DNA of 35,529 bases from Phycisphaerae bacterium (GTDB lineage Bacteria > Planctomycetota > Phycisphaerae > SM23-33). Below the pieces are notes generated by a model. That model was not told where the DNA came from. It searched no databases and saw only the letters and a list, made by a program, of their open reading frames with translations. Made by a program: the position numbers and the translations under genes. Positions 6,510-14,581 of the stretch are shown here, piece after piece. Position 1 is the first letter of the stretch. Each line of letters begins with the position of its first letter. Where the stretch lies: positions 1 through 35,529 of the forward strand of contig PUND01000052.1 in NCBI GenBank assembly GCA_003551645.1, given 5' to 3'.

Positions 6510-7172
6510 GTGAACGGCCGGACAGATCCATACCGGGTTTTGGGAGTGCCGCGCAGTGCGCCGCTGGAGGAAATACGGCTGGTGTACCGTCGGGCCGCCC
6601 TTCGCTGCCACCCGGACCGCCGCAGGGACGACCCCGTAGAGGCCGAACGCGAGTTCCAGCGACTGACCGAGGCATACCGGGCCATCCTGAGGATGCGCGG
6701 CCGCAAGCGCGAGGCCCGGCGGATGCGGGCGGTCAGCCCGGCGGAACTCGCCTCCCGCGGCCAAGGCCCCAGGACGTTCATCTACGCCGACGACGACCCC
6801 GACACTCGACGACACCTAGCCGCGCACCCCGAAGCCCGCAAAATGACGCTGGCCAGCGTCAACGAAACGGCTGTCTTCATCGGTTTCTGGCTTCTGGCGG
6901 TGGTCATATCAGCCGTCGCCATGCTGGTGGCTGCGCGGTGGTTCTTCCGCGACAGGTATCTAGCGGACGCCGGCGCCGGCGGTCTGCTGTTGGTGCTGGG
7001 AGTCGCACTGGGGGCCTACTTGGGCGTTCTTGCCGCGACCATAGCGGCACTTCTGGCCAGCCGACGGGTACTCTGGGTAGTCGCGCAGCTCGGACTGCTG
7101 GCGATGCGGCTGCTGCCCGGCCGAGATAGCTCAAAGACGCTTCCCGGCGAATCACCCGACGACGAGCCGTAG
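6510..7172 (+). CDS. Membrane-anchored J-domain protein
   Basis: 220 residues. A J-domain spans about residues 5-65 with the HPD catalytic tripeptide at 34-36, so it should stimulate an Hsp70 (DnaK) ATPase. A basic linker follows, then two long hydrophobic segments (about 113-139 and 147-178). There is no Gly/Phe or zinc region, so it is a class III J-protein that probably recruits DnaK to the membrane. The N-terminus NGRTDPYRVLGVPRSAP is typical, which supports the GTG at 6510. An ATG at 6502 in another frame stops after three codons. The gene directly follows the sRNA array. The client is unknown. Confidence 0.82.
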   Translation: MNGRTDPYRVLGVPRSAPLEEIRLVYRRAALRCHPDRRRDDPVEAEREFQRLTEAYRAILRMRGRKREARRMRAVSPAELASRGQGPRTFIYADDDPDTRRHLAAHPEARKMTLASVNETAVFIGFWLLAVVISAVAMLVAARWFFRDRYLADAGAGGLLLVLGVALGAYLGVLAATIAALLASRRVLWVVAQLGLLAMRLLPGRDSSKTLPGESPDDEP

Positions 7173-7258
7173 CTCGGGGGCACTCGTACAGCCGCCGCCC
7201 GCCACCGGGCCAGCGAATGCGCCCACGGCCGAGAGACGCCGGCGGCAGTGGTTATTCA

Positions 7259-7774
7259 TCACTCGAAACGGTCGTAGCAGACGACATCTTCAAGTTCCCG
7301 GCGATTCTTGGGCTTCGGCTCATCCGCAGGGTAGCCCAGCGGCAAAAGCTCGATAATCCAGGCCGAATCCGGCACGCCCAGCACCTTCCTGGCCTGGTCC
7401 TGCCTGAAGTGACCGACCCAGCATGAGCCAAGTCCCTCGCCGACCGCGGCCAGCGTCATGTGGTCGATGGCAATGGCGCAATCCACAGGATCGGTCGGGA
7501 CATCGCAGAACATGGTCTCGTTCGGCGTAAGCCCGACGACGGCGACTATAACCGGCGCCGAGGCCATCCACTCCTGCTCGGACGCCTTAACCAGCGCCTT
7601 GCGCGTCTCGGCGTCGCGGACGACCACAAACCGCCACTGCTGGCGGTTCCTCGCCGACGGCGCCAGCCGACCCGCCTCCAGGATGCGCTTGAGCTTGTGG
7701 TCCTCGACCGGCTTGTCCTTGTAGGCGCGAACGCTGTAGCGGCTCTCAATAGCTGTGTAAATATCCATAGCCAA
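7259..7774 (-). CDS. Nitroreductase family FMN oxidoreductase
   Basis: A 171-residue nitroreductase-fold flavoenzyme that would use NAD(P)H to reduce nitro, quinone or related substrates in the cytoplasm. Visible family marks are the N-terminal FMN-contact stretch SRYSVRAY near residue 11, APSARNRQQWRFVVV near 38-52, and the C-terminal GLGSCWVG with LPLGYPADEP. It is short for the family but complete. GGGAGG lies five bases before the ATG at 7774; a second Met two codons later is a weaker choice. The physiological substrate cannot be inferred. The neighbours are two small membrane proteins on the same strand. Confidence 0.88.
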   Translation of the reverse strand: MAMDIYTAIESRYSVRAYKDKPVEDHKLKRILEAGRLAPSARNRQQWRFVVVRDAETRKALVKASEQEWMASAPVIVAVVGLTPNETMFCDVPTDPVDCAIAIDHMTLAAVGEGLGSCWVGHFRQDQARKVLGVPDSAWIIELLPLGYPADEPKPKNRRELEDVVCYDRFE

Positions 7775-7849
7775 CCTCCCAATATGTCCGAAGAATCCAA
7801 CGTCCGGTTCAGCGGGTTATTGTATGCCGGCGGTCAGGACCGCGGCGGA

Positions 7850-8200
7850 TCAGTCTTCATCGCCCTGCTCGCCACTGCCCTGCTGAGCAGGCGGCGCCTC
7901 CGTCCGACGCCTTGCTCGCCTGGCGGTGGGCGGGCCGATACCCGCCGGCAACACCCCGATCGCCCACAGAAACGAGAAATAGCCCGCTGCGACCAACAGG
8001 CCAAGCGCCATCGGCATAAACTCGGCGTCCGGCTCGTCGGCCGGCAGCGGCGCGTACTCCAGAGCGCACACACCGGCCCCGGCCAAGCTTGCCAGAATAA
8101 AGGCCAGATCAAGCCCCTGCGGCGTCTTCACGTGATCCTTGTGCAAGAACAGATAAAAGCACATTCCCAGCAGCGCCACTACCACAAGCCCCGCAGCCAT
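7850..8200 (-). CDS. Small membrane protein, three hydrophobic segments
   Basis: 116 residues from ATG 8200, chosen because AGGAG lies seven bases upstream. The reading frame continues to 8308, but that extension is unlikely protein. Hydrophobic segments are at about residues 2-20, 32-50 and 62-83. A charged Arg/Glu/Gly-rich tail follows. No family recognised. It resembles its neighbour at 8390 in size and plan (short hydrophobic protein with polar C-terminal tail), so the two may form a related pair or complex. Confidence 0.65.
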   Translation of the reverse strand: MAAGLVVVALLGMCFYLFLHKDHVKTPQGLDLAFILASLAGAGVCALEYAPLPADEPDAEFMPMALGLLVAAGYFSFLWAIGVLPAGIGPPTARRARRRTEAPPAQQGSGEQGDED

Positions 8201-8389
8201 CTGGTATCTCCTGAAGCGACATCCCGCGTGCTCCCGCATCGCGCCGCCGGCGGACGCCTGGCTGCAGCGCGCAGAGCAAGATTTCCGCCCATCCCCGCCG
8301 TCGGGCATGCGCCCTATGCGGCTATGGCTTCCAGCACAGGCATCCGCGGCGCGAGCATATCCGCGCCGGCCCTGTGTCCATATGCCCGG

Positions 8390-8746
8390 TTACGCCTGCT
8401 TGCCGGCTTGCGAACCTCCCGACGCCGGCTTCTGCGGCGTGGAAGGAGTCTCACTACCGGCCGGGGCCTGCGGTTCAGACTTCTTGCCAAGCCCCATCGG
8501 AAGCGACGAGCCCCAGCAGGCCGCCATCGCGCAGCCGAACGTTACTATCATCGCCAGCGTGCCGACCACGCTCTGGAGCACCCTCGACCAGCGAGCAGCT
8601 GTGAAGCCGAAGAAGCCCAGAAAGAACAACATCGTGACCATGCCAAGTACGCCGACGCAGAGGAAGAACGGCCGCCTCACGTGCTCCCACCGGACAACCA
8701 GGTACAGGTAAAACACCAGAAGAATCGCGGGCACCAGAAGGTCCAT
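8390..8746 (-). CDS. Small membrane protein with Pro/Ser/Ala-rich tail
   Basis: 118 residues from ATG 8746, supported by AAAGGAG eight bases upstream. Three hydrophobic segments are at about 3-21, 27-49 and 58-80. A low-complexity tail (about 85-118) is rich in Pro, Ser, Gly, Gln and Lys. Function unknown. It is on the same strand as the 116-residue protein downstream and separated from it by about 190 bp, which holds nothing I recognise. Confidence 0.65.
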   Translation of the reverse strand: MDLLVPAILLVFYLYLVVRWEHVRRPFFLCVGVLGMVTMLFFLGFFGFTAARWSRVLQSVVGTLAMIVTFGCAMAACWGSSLPMGLGKKSEPQAPAGSETPSTPQKPASGGSQAGKQA

Positions 8747-8960
8747 GCTGCCATCTCCTTTCGCTAAGAAGCGGACGTGCATGGCGTCATCACCCGCGGG
8801 GAGGGCACGAACGCCTCCACAACCAGGTAAGGCCCCAAGGCCTGACCAACGCGGGCGATTCAGCCGATGCTCAAAGAAGCATATGCGGCAAGCGGCTTAA
8901 CGTCAACCCGATAAAGCCAAACATGGCAAAAACTTTCGACAGGGCCCGCCGCCACGGGGC

Positions 8961-8989
8961 TTGACCTCCGACCGCCGGGGCCTGACAAT
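8961..8989 (+). promoter_or_regulatory. Candidate promoter of tRNA-Pro
   Basis: TTGACC (8961-8966), 17 nt, GACAAT (8984-8989). Transcription would begin near 8996, leaving about 57 nt of 5' leader for RNase P. The rest of 8747-9052 shows no gene. Confidence 0.4.
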
Positions 8990-9052
8990 CGGGCTGTCGC
9001 GACGATGTCGGGAACTCGCCGCGTCCGATGGGCGGCACCGGACAACCGAATA

Positions 9053-9126
9053 CGGGGCGTAGCTCAGCTTGGCAGAGCGCCTGCTTTGGGAGCAGGAGGC
9101 CGCTGGTTCAAATCCAGTCGCCCCGA
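9053..9126 (+). tRNA. tRNA-Pro (anticodon UGG)
   Basis: Full cloverleaf of 74 nt. The acceptor stem CGGGGCG/CGCCCCG has seven pairs with discriminator A. The D arm is GCTC/GAGC. The anticodon stem CCTGC/GCAGG has loop TTTGGGA, giving UGG. The T arm GCTGG/CCAGT has loop TTCAAAT. The C1-G72 type start with A73 is usual for bacterial tRNA-Pro. CCA is not encoded. Confidence 0.97.
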
Positions 9127-9159
9127 GTGAAAGAGCCGGTCAGAGACCGGCTCTTTCAC
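9127..9159. terminator. Perfect hairpin abutting tRNA-Pro
   Basis: A 15-pair perfect stem (9127-9141 with 9145-9159) with AGA loop starts at the base right after the discriminator. It is symmetric on both strands and lacks a following T run, so it may be a terminator, a 3'-processing signal or both. Confidence 0.55.
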
Positions 9160-9163
9160 TAGA

Positions 9164-9272
9164 GGGGTAGAGCAGGAGAGAGGAGAAAGTAGAAAGGGCG
9201 GCAGAGCCGGCAGTCGCGCCAAGACGTTCATGACGTCAAGACAGCTCTACCCCGGCATCCTTTCTACTTTCT
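9164..9272. repeat. Two interleaved inverted repeats before a four-helix-bundle gene
   Basis: GGGGTAGAGC (9164-9173) pairs perfectly with GCTCTACCCC (9244-9253). AGAAAGTAGAAAGG (9184-9197) pairs perfectly with its complement at 9259-9272. The arms alternate, so both stems together would make a pseudoknot. A small GACGT/ACGTC hairpin lies between them. CTTTCTAC-type tracts are often seen beside four-helix-bundle genes in environmental genomes (recollection, not checked). Confidence 0.6.
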
Positions 9273-9314
9273 ACTCTCTGACCGTCGGACCACTATCCGC
9301 ATCGGGAGAAGCCG

Positions 9315-9524
9315 ATGGCCTTCGCCTTCGAGAAGCTGGCGGTTTATCGGAAAGCCGTCGCTTTCGCCGATGGCGTCTGCACGTTGACCAGGGGATTTCC
9401 TCGGGGCTACTTCTTCCTGGCCGACCAGATCAGCCGCGCGGCCTTGTCCATCGCCGCCAACATCGCCGAGGGCAACGGCCGATTCACCAAGGCAGACAGA
9501 AAGAACTTCTTCGGCATCGCACGC
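9315..9524 (+). pseudogene. Truncated four-helix-bundle (23S rRNA intervening-sequence type) protein
   Basis: The first 70 codons match the S23/four-helix-bundle family: FEKLAVYRKAVAF, then LADQISRAALSIAANIAEG, then DRKNFFGIAR. In intact members (about 115-125 residues) the next residues are G-S-x-x-E and two more helices. Here the sequence after FFGIAR changes abruptly to HGGACEPRQ and low-complexity text. The frame stays open to 9851, but that part merely runs antisense to the 636-residue gene. GGGAG lies six bases before ATG 9315. I read it as a 3'-truncated remnant. A short functional protein is possible but unlikely. Confidence 0.7.
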
Positions 9525-9531
9525 CATGGCG

Positions 9532-9547
9532 GGGCTTGCGAGCCCCG
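9532..9547. terminator. Possible terminator hairpin of the SPFH/ABC operon
   Basis: GGGGCT and AGCCCC flank a TGCG loop about 75 bp beyond the end of the last operon gene (9622). No T run is present on the minus strand. The hairpin also marks the point where similarity to the four-helix-bundle family is lost. Weak support. Confidence 0.25.
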
Positions 9548-9621
9548 GCAAAACAGCGGCAGGCGGGGCAGCGAAGCCGAAAAACCCGAAGGCCCGGCTG
9601 CTCACCCAGGGGAAAACCGGA

Positions 9622-11532
9622 CTATCTTCTCTGGGGCGAAAGCTCACGCTCTCTTCGCTGGCGGTATTCCTCCAGCCCTTCCGGCCGGGGGAACGCACGG
9701 TCGAAGTCGATGTCTTCCTGCTCACAGACGGGGCGCAGGTAGTGCTCGACCATATCGTAAATCGCCAGCCGGGTCCGGTTCGGAAGCGACTGATACAAGC
9801 TTGACCGCTCCACCAGAGTCAGGTTGTATCCGACCATTCGCGGCTCTATAAGGAGGTTACTGGCGATGCCCTCCACCAGCGGCGCCAGCGACGGCAGTTG
9901 CTGCTTGACCCTGTCGGCCACCCGCGACTGATGGAACCTGTTAAACACGCGCTGCGCCCACTGCATACTCTCGCGGTACTGCTGCATGTCTCCGGTGGCC
10001 GCGGAGATGAACGCCGTCTGAAGCGATATTGATATCTGGCTGGCGGCCGCATCCAGCGTGTCGGTGCCCTCGGAGAGCATGTCGTAGAGGACGAAGTCCT
10101 CCACATCCTCGAAGTCCCACCGGCCGCCGGTCATCTCGTAGTTGTCCTTGATGTACTCGAAGTAGTCCTGAGCGGCTCGCATATTCCGGCCGGCGACGAG
10201 CATGCTTATCGCCTGGGTGAGGTAGTTTATATGGCCGGGACCAAAGACATTGTCCTCGAAATCCTTGCCCGAGGTGGCAATGTTGGCCTTGGCAATCCTC
10301 TCATGTTCGGCGTGTGTCGGGCGGATGAACCGCGGGTCCGACCAGAAGCTGATGTACGGCTCATGAGGGGCTTCGGGGTTGTTCACATAGGTCATCCGCC
10401 CCTGCCAGGTGAGCTGCTTGAGTGAGTTCAGGACTATCCGATCCGTATTCAGGGAATCGATGTCATCCAAACCCAGACTCTCGGTGATATGCAGCCCGTA
10501 GGTCACCCAATAAAGCCCGTGCGGCCAGACCTGTCGCCAGTCCATCGGCCCGTAACGCTCCATGAGCTGAAGCATCCAGTCCGGGTCCATTCGGTACACG
10601 TTCCAGAGCAGTTGGGCGCGGAGGAACGCCAGCATCCTCTGCCTGGCCAACTCGTGGTCCGGGTCGTTGATGACCCGGTACACCTGCAGTTCATCTTCGT
10701 TTTGGGGCCTTGGCGGTCCCAGTCGCACCATATCCACGCTCGGATGCCGACTGAAGCGGTTGTACGCCTCAAGGAAGCCCTCATCCACACCCATGCCGAC
10801 CTCCCGCAGGACCTCGACATAGTCGGCGACTTCAGGGTCCTCCAGCAGCACGGCGAGCTGATCCCGCTGTATGCGGCGGTCTCCCTGGCGGCGCGGGTCC
10901 CTGTCCAGGGGGGCCTGGGCGATGGGGCGGAACCAGTCGATGGTCTCAGCGGCGGTACCGGGCCTGGGGCTGCCAAGAAGACGCTGCATCTCGCCGGCCC
11001 AGCGCTGCTTGTAGCTCATATGCATCTCGTCGAGCGACATGCCCATCTTCGAGAAGAATATCCACCCAAGCTCACGGTACAGCACCAGCGCATCCGGGTT
11101 CCGAGGTATGCCCTGGTCCCTCAGCAGCCGAACACCGTTCATGACCCACCGCCAGCGTTCGTCGGGCGTGTGTGTGGCGGCCGATATATTCCACGCCATG
11201 TTCCAGGCATGGAAGCCCCAGACGCCGGCGAACCTCGGCTGCAGCCGGCAGATGGCGTCCGCAAGCTGCATGGCGTCGAAGTATTGACCGGCATCCTTGA
11301 GCTGCTGGGCGCGTATCCACAGCACGCTGACCAACGGTGTTCGAAGCCCGCCCGGAGCCATCGTAAGCAGCGCAAGCTCCGGGTGCCGCTGGGCGACAAC
11401 GCCGCCGCCGGACCGCTCGTGCTGTTGCTCAAAGCGACTCTCCAGCGGGCCTTGCAGCATGCCCGCGGTCACGAAGCAGACCACGGCCACCGCCGCCAGA
11501 AGAACCTGTATCAGTCTCTTTCGATCGCCCAT
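9622..11532 (-). CDS. Membrane-anchored repeat-like protein, last gene of SPFH/ABC operon
   Basis: 636 residues. One N-terminal membrane segment (about 6-26) leaves the rest outside the cytoplasmic membrane. The stretch around residues 60-115 (WIRAQQLKDAGQYFDAMQLA) looks like TPR-type helices. The remainder is helical, rich in Trp, Arg and Met, and ends in a charged tail. I recognise no named family. It starts three bases after the stop of the upstream permease, so it is translationally linked to the ABC exporter. A periplasmic partner or adaptor for that exporter is the simplest inference. The 3' end lies against the degraded four-helix-bundle gene, but the reading frame itself looks intact. 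Confidence 0.82.
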   Translation of the reverse strand: MGDRKRLIQVLLAAVAVVCFVTAGMLQGPLESRFEQQHERSGGGVVAQRHPELALLTMAPGGLRTPLVSVLWIRAQQLKDAGQYFDAMQLADAICRLQPRFAGVWGFHAWNMAWNISAATHTPDERWRWVMNGVRLLRDQGIPRNPDALVLYRELGWIFFSKMGMSLDEMHMSYKQRWAGEMQRLLGSPRPGTAAETIDWFRPIAQAPLDRDPRRQGDRRIQRDQLAVLLEDPEVADYVEVLREVGMGVDEGFLEAYNRFSRHPSVDMVRLGPPRPQNEDELQVYRVINDPDHELARQRMLAFLRAQLLWNVYRMDPDWMLQLMERYGPMDWRQVWPHGLYWVTYGLHITESLGLDDIDSLNTDRIVLNSLKQLTWQGRMTYVNNPEAPHEPYISFWSDPRFIRPTHAEHERIAKANIATSGKDFEDNVFGPGHINYLTQAISMLVAGRNMRAAQDYFEYIKDNYEMTGGRWDFEDVEDFVLYDMLSEGTDTLDAAASQISISLQTAFISAATGDMQQYRESMQWAQRVFNRFHQSRVADRVKQQLPSLAPLVEGIASNLLIEPRMVGYNLTLVERSSLYQSLPNRTRLAIYDMVEHYLRPVCEQEDIDFDRAFPRPEGLEEYRQRRERELSPQRR

Positions 11533-11535
11533 AGC

Positions 11536-13161
11536 TTACACCTGCACCCGCGCGAGTTCGCGCTTGCTGAAGATGACGCACGCGGCCAGCAGTATCAGTC
11601 CGGAGCGCACCACCAGCGCCCACAGCGCCGTCTCGCCCACCTGCAGCCACGGGATAATCATCCCTTCAACCAAGCTCTCGGTCGGCGAGGTGCGGCTGAA
11701 ATTTGGAAGCAACTGGTCCATTACGTAGAAGACGACCCTGCCGAACTGAACGCCTATGGTCCGGTGTTCCGGCGCTATTTCCACCGACTCCGCAATGAAG
11801 CCCCTGACCAGCGCGAACGGCAGCACCGACATAGACACCAGGGACCCGACCGAGAACGACAGGAAAGTTCCCGCGAATACGCCCACGGCGGCGATGAAGG
11901 ATACCTGCAGTAGTATCAGCAGGACGCCACGCAGATAGTTCCACTCGAATTGCCCGACACGGAACATCACGCCGAGGTGTTCCCGCGGAAGGGCTATGCT
12001 GAACCCGGAGCGGTTCTGGTACCACAGTGTCGTCCGCCCGGTCGCCTCATCGACCACGCGCGCCGAGAGAGTCAGCGTGGATGTTATCCCGGCCGCGTCG
12101 TCGCGTATGTCGCCGCCGGAAACGCCGGTCTCGGGGTTCTGGGCCAGCCAGACACCCGGCAGTGTCTCGCCGTAGGTCTCGCCCAGAGGGTTAAGTCGGT
12201 ACACCAGTTGGACCGTCTCATCCACCACCACCTCGACATCACTGTCGGCGTCGACACCGGCGCGAGTCGCCTGCCGCATCTCGTCCTGCTCGAATCGCAC
12301 GAGAAACGCATCGTCGGTCAAGCCGAGAACTCGCCCGTCAACGCCGGCAACGCGAACCGGGCCACGGTAAACCAGTCGAGACAGTAGGCGCCCCGGGGCC
12401 TCGATCCGGGCCAGACCCTGCTCGGCATCGACATGCGTGACGCGCCCCCCGCCGACGAACCGACCCCCCTCCACGTCGATACCATCGAACGTCCAGCTTA
12501 TCCGACCACCCGGCTCCACAGACTGGCGGCGCAGAAGCTCCTGGGTGTAGATTTCCTCGGCCAGCAGTTCCCGCGCGCGCTCGACATTGCCGTCCGCCTG
12601 GTCCAGGAACTCCCGGACATTGTCCTCATATCTCTGCTCGCGGTGGAGAGTCTCGATGCGGTCTTCGACGCGGGAGAGCACCTCCTGCTCGATGCCCACC
12701 GGCCCGCGGCGGGCACGGGCGGTGAATATCTCCGTCTCTACAGCCCGTCGTTCGTCCGGCGGGGCCTCCTGTGTCCGCAGGTGCTGGGCCAGTGCGTAGA
12801 TAGCCGCCGCAGACACGGCCAGCAGCAAGACGTTGAGCATCACCACACCGAGCCATCGCCCTATCACGTATTGACTGCGCCCCAGCGGTTTGCTGGCAAC
12901 GGTGAATATATGCTTGCGTTCCACGTCTGAGCTGACCACCCCAACGGACAGGAATACCGTCGCCAGCGTCAGAAGCGCGCTGGTGAAGCCCGTCGAATAG
13001 GCCAGGAAGGTGCGTATGCGGCCGGGCAGTGTGCCATCGCCGGTCATTACGAACGGAAGCGAGGCGATGCATGCGGCCAGCAGCACCATGAACACCGCGG
13101 CGACCTTCGTACGCAGACACTGGCTGAAGGTCTGTCGGGCAATTGCCCAGATGCCGCCCAT
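11536..13161 (-). CDS. ABC-2 type permease with large extracytoplasmic domain
   Basis: 541 residues from the ATG at 13161, which overlaps the ATPase stop as TGATG. A GTG one codon upstream is the alternative. Three N-terminal membrane segments (about 19-40, 55-77, 100-125) carry the NosY/ABC-2 hallmark stretch VVSSDVERKHIFTVASKPLGRSQYVIGRWLG. A soluble region of roughly 270 residues (about 126-395) follows. The last segments lie near 410-460 and 515-535. It would be the membrane half of the exporter driven by the ATPase encoded just upstream. The substrate is unknown. The big insertion between TM3 and TM4 suggests it handles or docks a protein or lipid outside the membrane. Confidence 0.85.
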   Translation of the reverse strand: MGGIWAIARQTFSQCLRTKVAAVFMVLLAACIASLPFVMTGDGTLPGRIRTFLAYSTGFTSALLTLATVFLSVGVVSSDVERKHIFTVASKPLGRSQYVIGRWLGVVMLNVLLLAVSAAAIYALAQHLRTQEAPPDERRAVETEIFTARARRGPVGIEQEVLSRVEDRIETLHREQRYEDNVREFLDQADGNVERARELLAEEIYTQELLRRQSVEPGGRISWTFDGIDVEGGRFVGGGRVTHVDAEQGLARIEAPGRLLSRLVYRGPVRVAGVDGRVLGLTDDAFLVRFEQDEMRQATRAGVDADSDVEVVVDETVQLVYRLNPLGETYGETLPGVWLAQNPETGVSGGDIRDDAAGITSTLTLSARVVDEATGRTTLWYQNRSGFSIALPREHLGVMFRVGQFEWNYLRGVLLILLQVSFIAAVGVFAGTFLSFSVGSLVSMSVLPFALVRGFIAESVEIAPEHRTIGVQFGRVVFYVMDQLLPNFSRTSPTESLVEGMIIPWLQVGETALWALVVRSGLILLAACVIFSKRELARVQV

Positions 13162-14417
13162 CACTGCTTCTCCCGGGAATCGCCTTCCCTGTTGTCGGCG
13201 TCGTCGCCGGGTTTGTTTATCAGCTTATCGAGTACGTCGCGATCGGCCTGGTCGTGGTGTTTCTGCTCAGCGACCGAGGGCTCTGCGGGTCGCCCATCCT
13301 CGTCGGACTGTTCCTGTTCGTCCCCGTCGCCGGAGCCGACAAGCTCGCGCAGCACTTCCTCGGTCTGCTCGGCGTCCTGCTCATCGGCCGGCTGCTCGGC
13401 GGGTTGCTCGGCCGGCTGCTGTTCCGGCGGCTCTTCGTCTTCGTGGCCGACGGCGACGAGCCGGTCCAGTATTTCGCGCCCCTCGGAAGGTTGACGGAGG
13501 AATTCCGCCACCTCGCCGGTTGACACCGCTCCGCCGGTGGCGAGCCGCTGGCGTTGGGCATCTTCGACTATCTGCAGGAATAGTGACTCCAGCGTGGTCC
13601 GGGGTGCGGACACCTCAACCACTTCGCGTCCGGAGTCTCTGAGCACCGACTCAACCTTTTCAAGCGTCTGCTGGTCCAGTTGGTCGGTGGTCAATTGCGT
13701 AAGCTCCGATTTCGCAAGCAGCTCATTGACGTCGCCCAAAGCTCGCCGCCTGCCGCCGTAGAGCACGCATACTCGCTCACACACGTCCTCGACGTCGGCC
13801 AGAAGGTGACTGGAGAGGATGACCGTCTTGCCCCGCTGGCCGAGCAGACGGATCAAATCCTTGAACTGCCGCGTGCCGATGGGGTCCATGCCGCTGGTCG
13901 GCTCGTCGAGTATCAGCAGGTCCGGGTCGTTAATCAGCGCCTGGGCAAGCCCGATGCGCCGCTGCATGCCCTTGGAGTACTCTCCCACACGCCGGTAGGC
14001 CACGCCGCGAAGGCCCACCATGTCCAGCAACATCTCAATCCGCCTTCGCCGCTCCTGGCGTGGCTGGTGGAACAGACGTCCGTAGAAATCCAGCGTCTCC
14101 CGCGCATCCAGGAACGGGTAAAGGTGAGAGTCTTCCGGCAAAAAGCCGATGCGATTCTTGGTCGCAACATCCGTAGGGCGCCGTCCGAAGACGGCTATCC
14201 GGCCGCGGGTGGGAAACAGCAGCCCCAGGACCATCTTCAGCGTGGTCGTCTTGCCCGACCCGTTAGGACCAAGCAGCCCGAACACCTCGCCCGGACGAAT
14301 ATCAAGGTCAAGGTCGGCCACGGCCGTTACCTTCTCGCGGAGCCAGAAGTCGCGAAACACCTTCGTCAACTTCACCGTCGCGACTACCGCATTATTGTCT
14401 GTCGTCTGGCTAACCAT
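13161..14417 (-). CDS. ABC transporter ATP-binding protein with acidic C-terminal tail
   Basis: 418 residues. Residues 15-240 are a canonical ABC-2 family ATPase: Walker A GPNGSGKTT at 50-58, signature YSKGMQRR, Walker B LLILDEPTSGMDP, then the switch histidine in SSHLLADVE. The last 130 residues are unusual. They are a long Glu/Gln/Pro/Asp-rich low-complexity tail with PAEQ repeats, probably a flexible cytoplasmic linker. GGAAG five bases before the ATG supports the start. The ATPase stop overlaps the permease start. It powers the 541-residue permease. The gap to the upstream SPFH gene (14418-14581) holds no gene. Confidence 0.92.
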   Translation of the reverse strand: MVSQTTDNNAVVATVKLTKVFRDFWLREKVTAVADLDLDIRPGEVFGLLGPNGSGKTTTLKMVLGLLFPTRGRIAVFGRRPTDVATKNRIGFLPEDSHLYPFLDARETLDFYGRLFHQPRQERRRRIEMLLDMVGLRGVAYRRVGEYSKGMQRRIGLAQALINDPDLLILDEPTSGMDPIGTRQFKDLIRLLGQRGKTVILSSHLLADVEDVCERVCVLYGGRRRALGDVNELLAKSELTQLTTDQLDQQTLEKVESVLRDSGREVVEVSAPRTTLESLFLQIVEDAQRQRLATGGAVSTGEVAEFLRQPSEGREILDRLVAVGHEDEEPPEQQPAEQPAEQPADEQDAEQTEEVLRELVGSGDGDEQEQSDEDGRPAEPSVAEQKHHDQADRDVLDKLINKPGDDADNREGDSREKQ

Positions 14418-14581
14418 ATTATCTTCCGTACAGTAGCGGCCCTGTGATGTCCGGGACGCCAGGTAATCCGTCGGTCGGCGCGGCGCCGGGGTGCGGGGCT
14501 TCGCGAGCCGGCAGTCCGCTCAAGCCCTGTATCCGCCCGGCTCGGCGCCCCCAGACGGCCGCACCGTCTCAAGCGTCTCGG

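Noticed and set aside
5899-6815. Repetitive protein frames over the small-RNA array on both strands
   Set aside because: They simply translate the 195-bp DNA repeat and its terminators, with no SD, no family and low-complexity Pro/Gly/Arg content.
9525-9851. C-terminal part of the four-helix-bundle frame
   Set aside because: It loses family similarity and runs antisense to the well-supported 636-residue gene.
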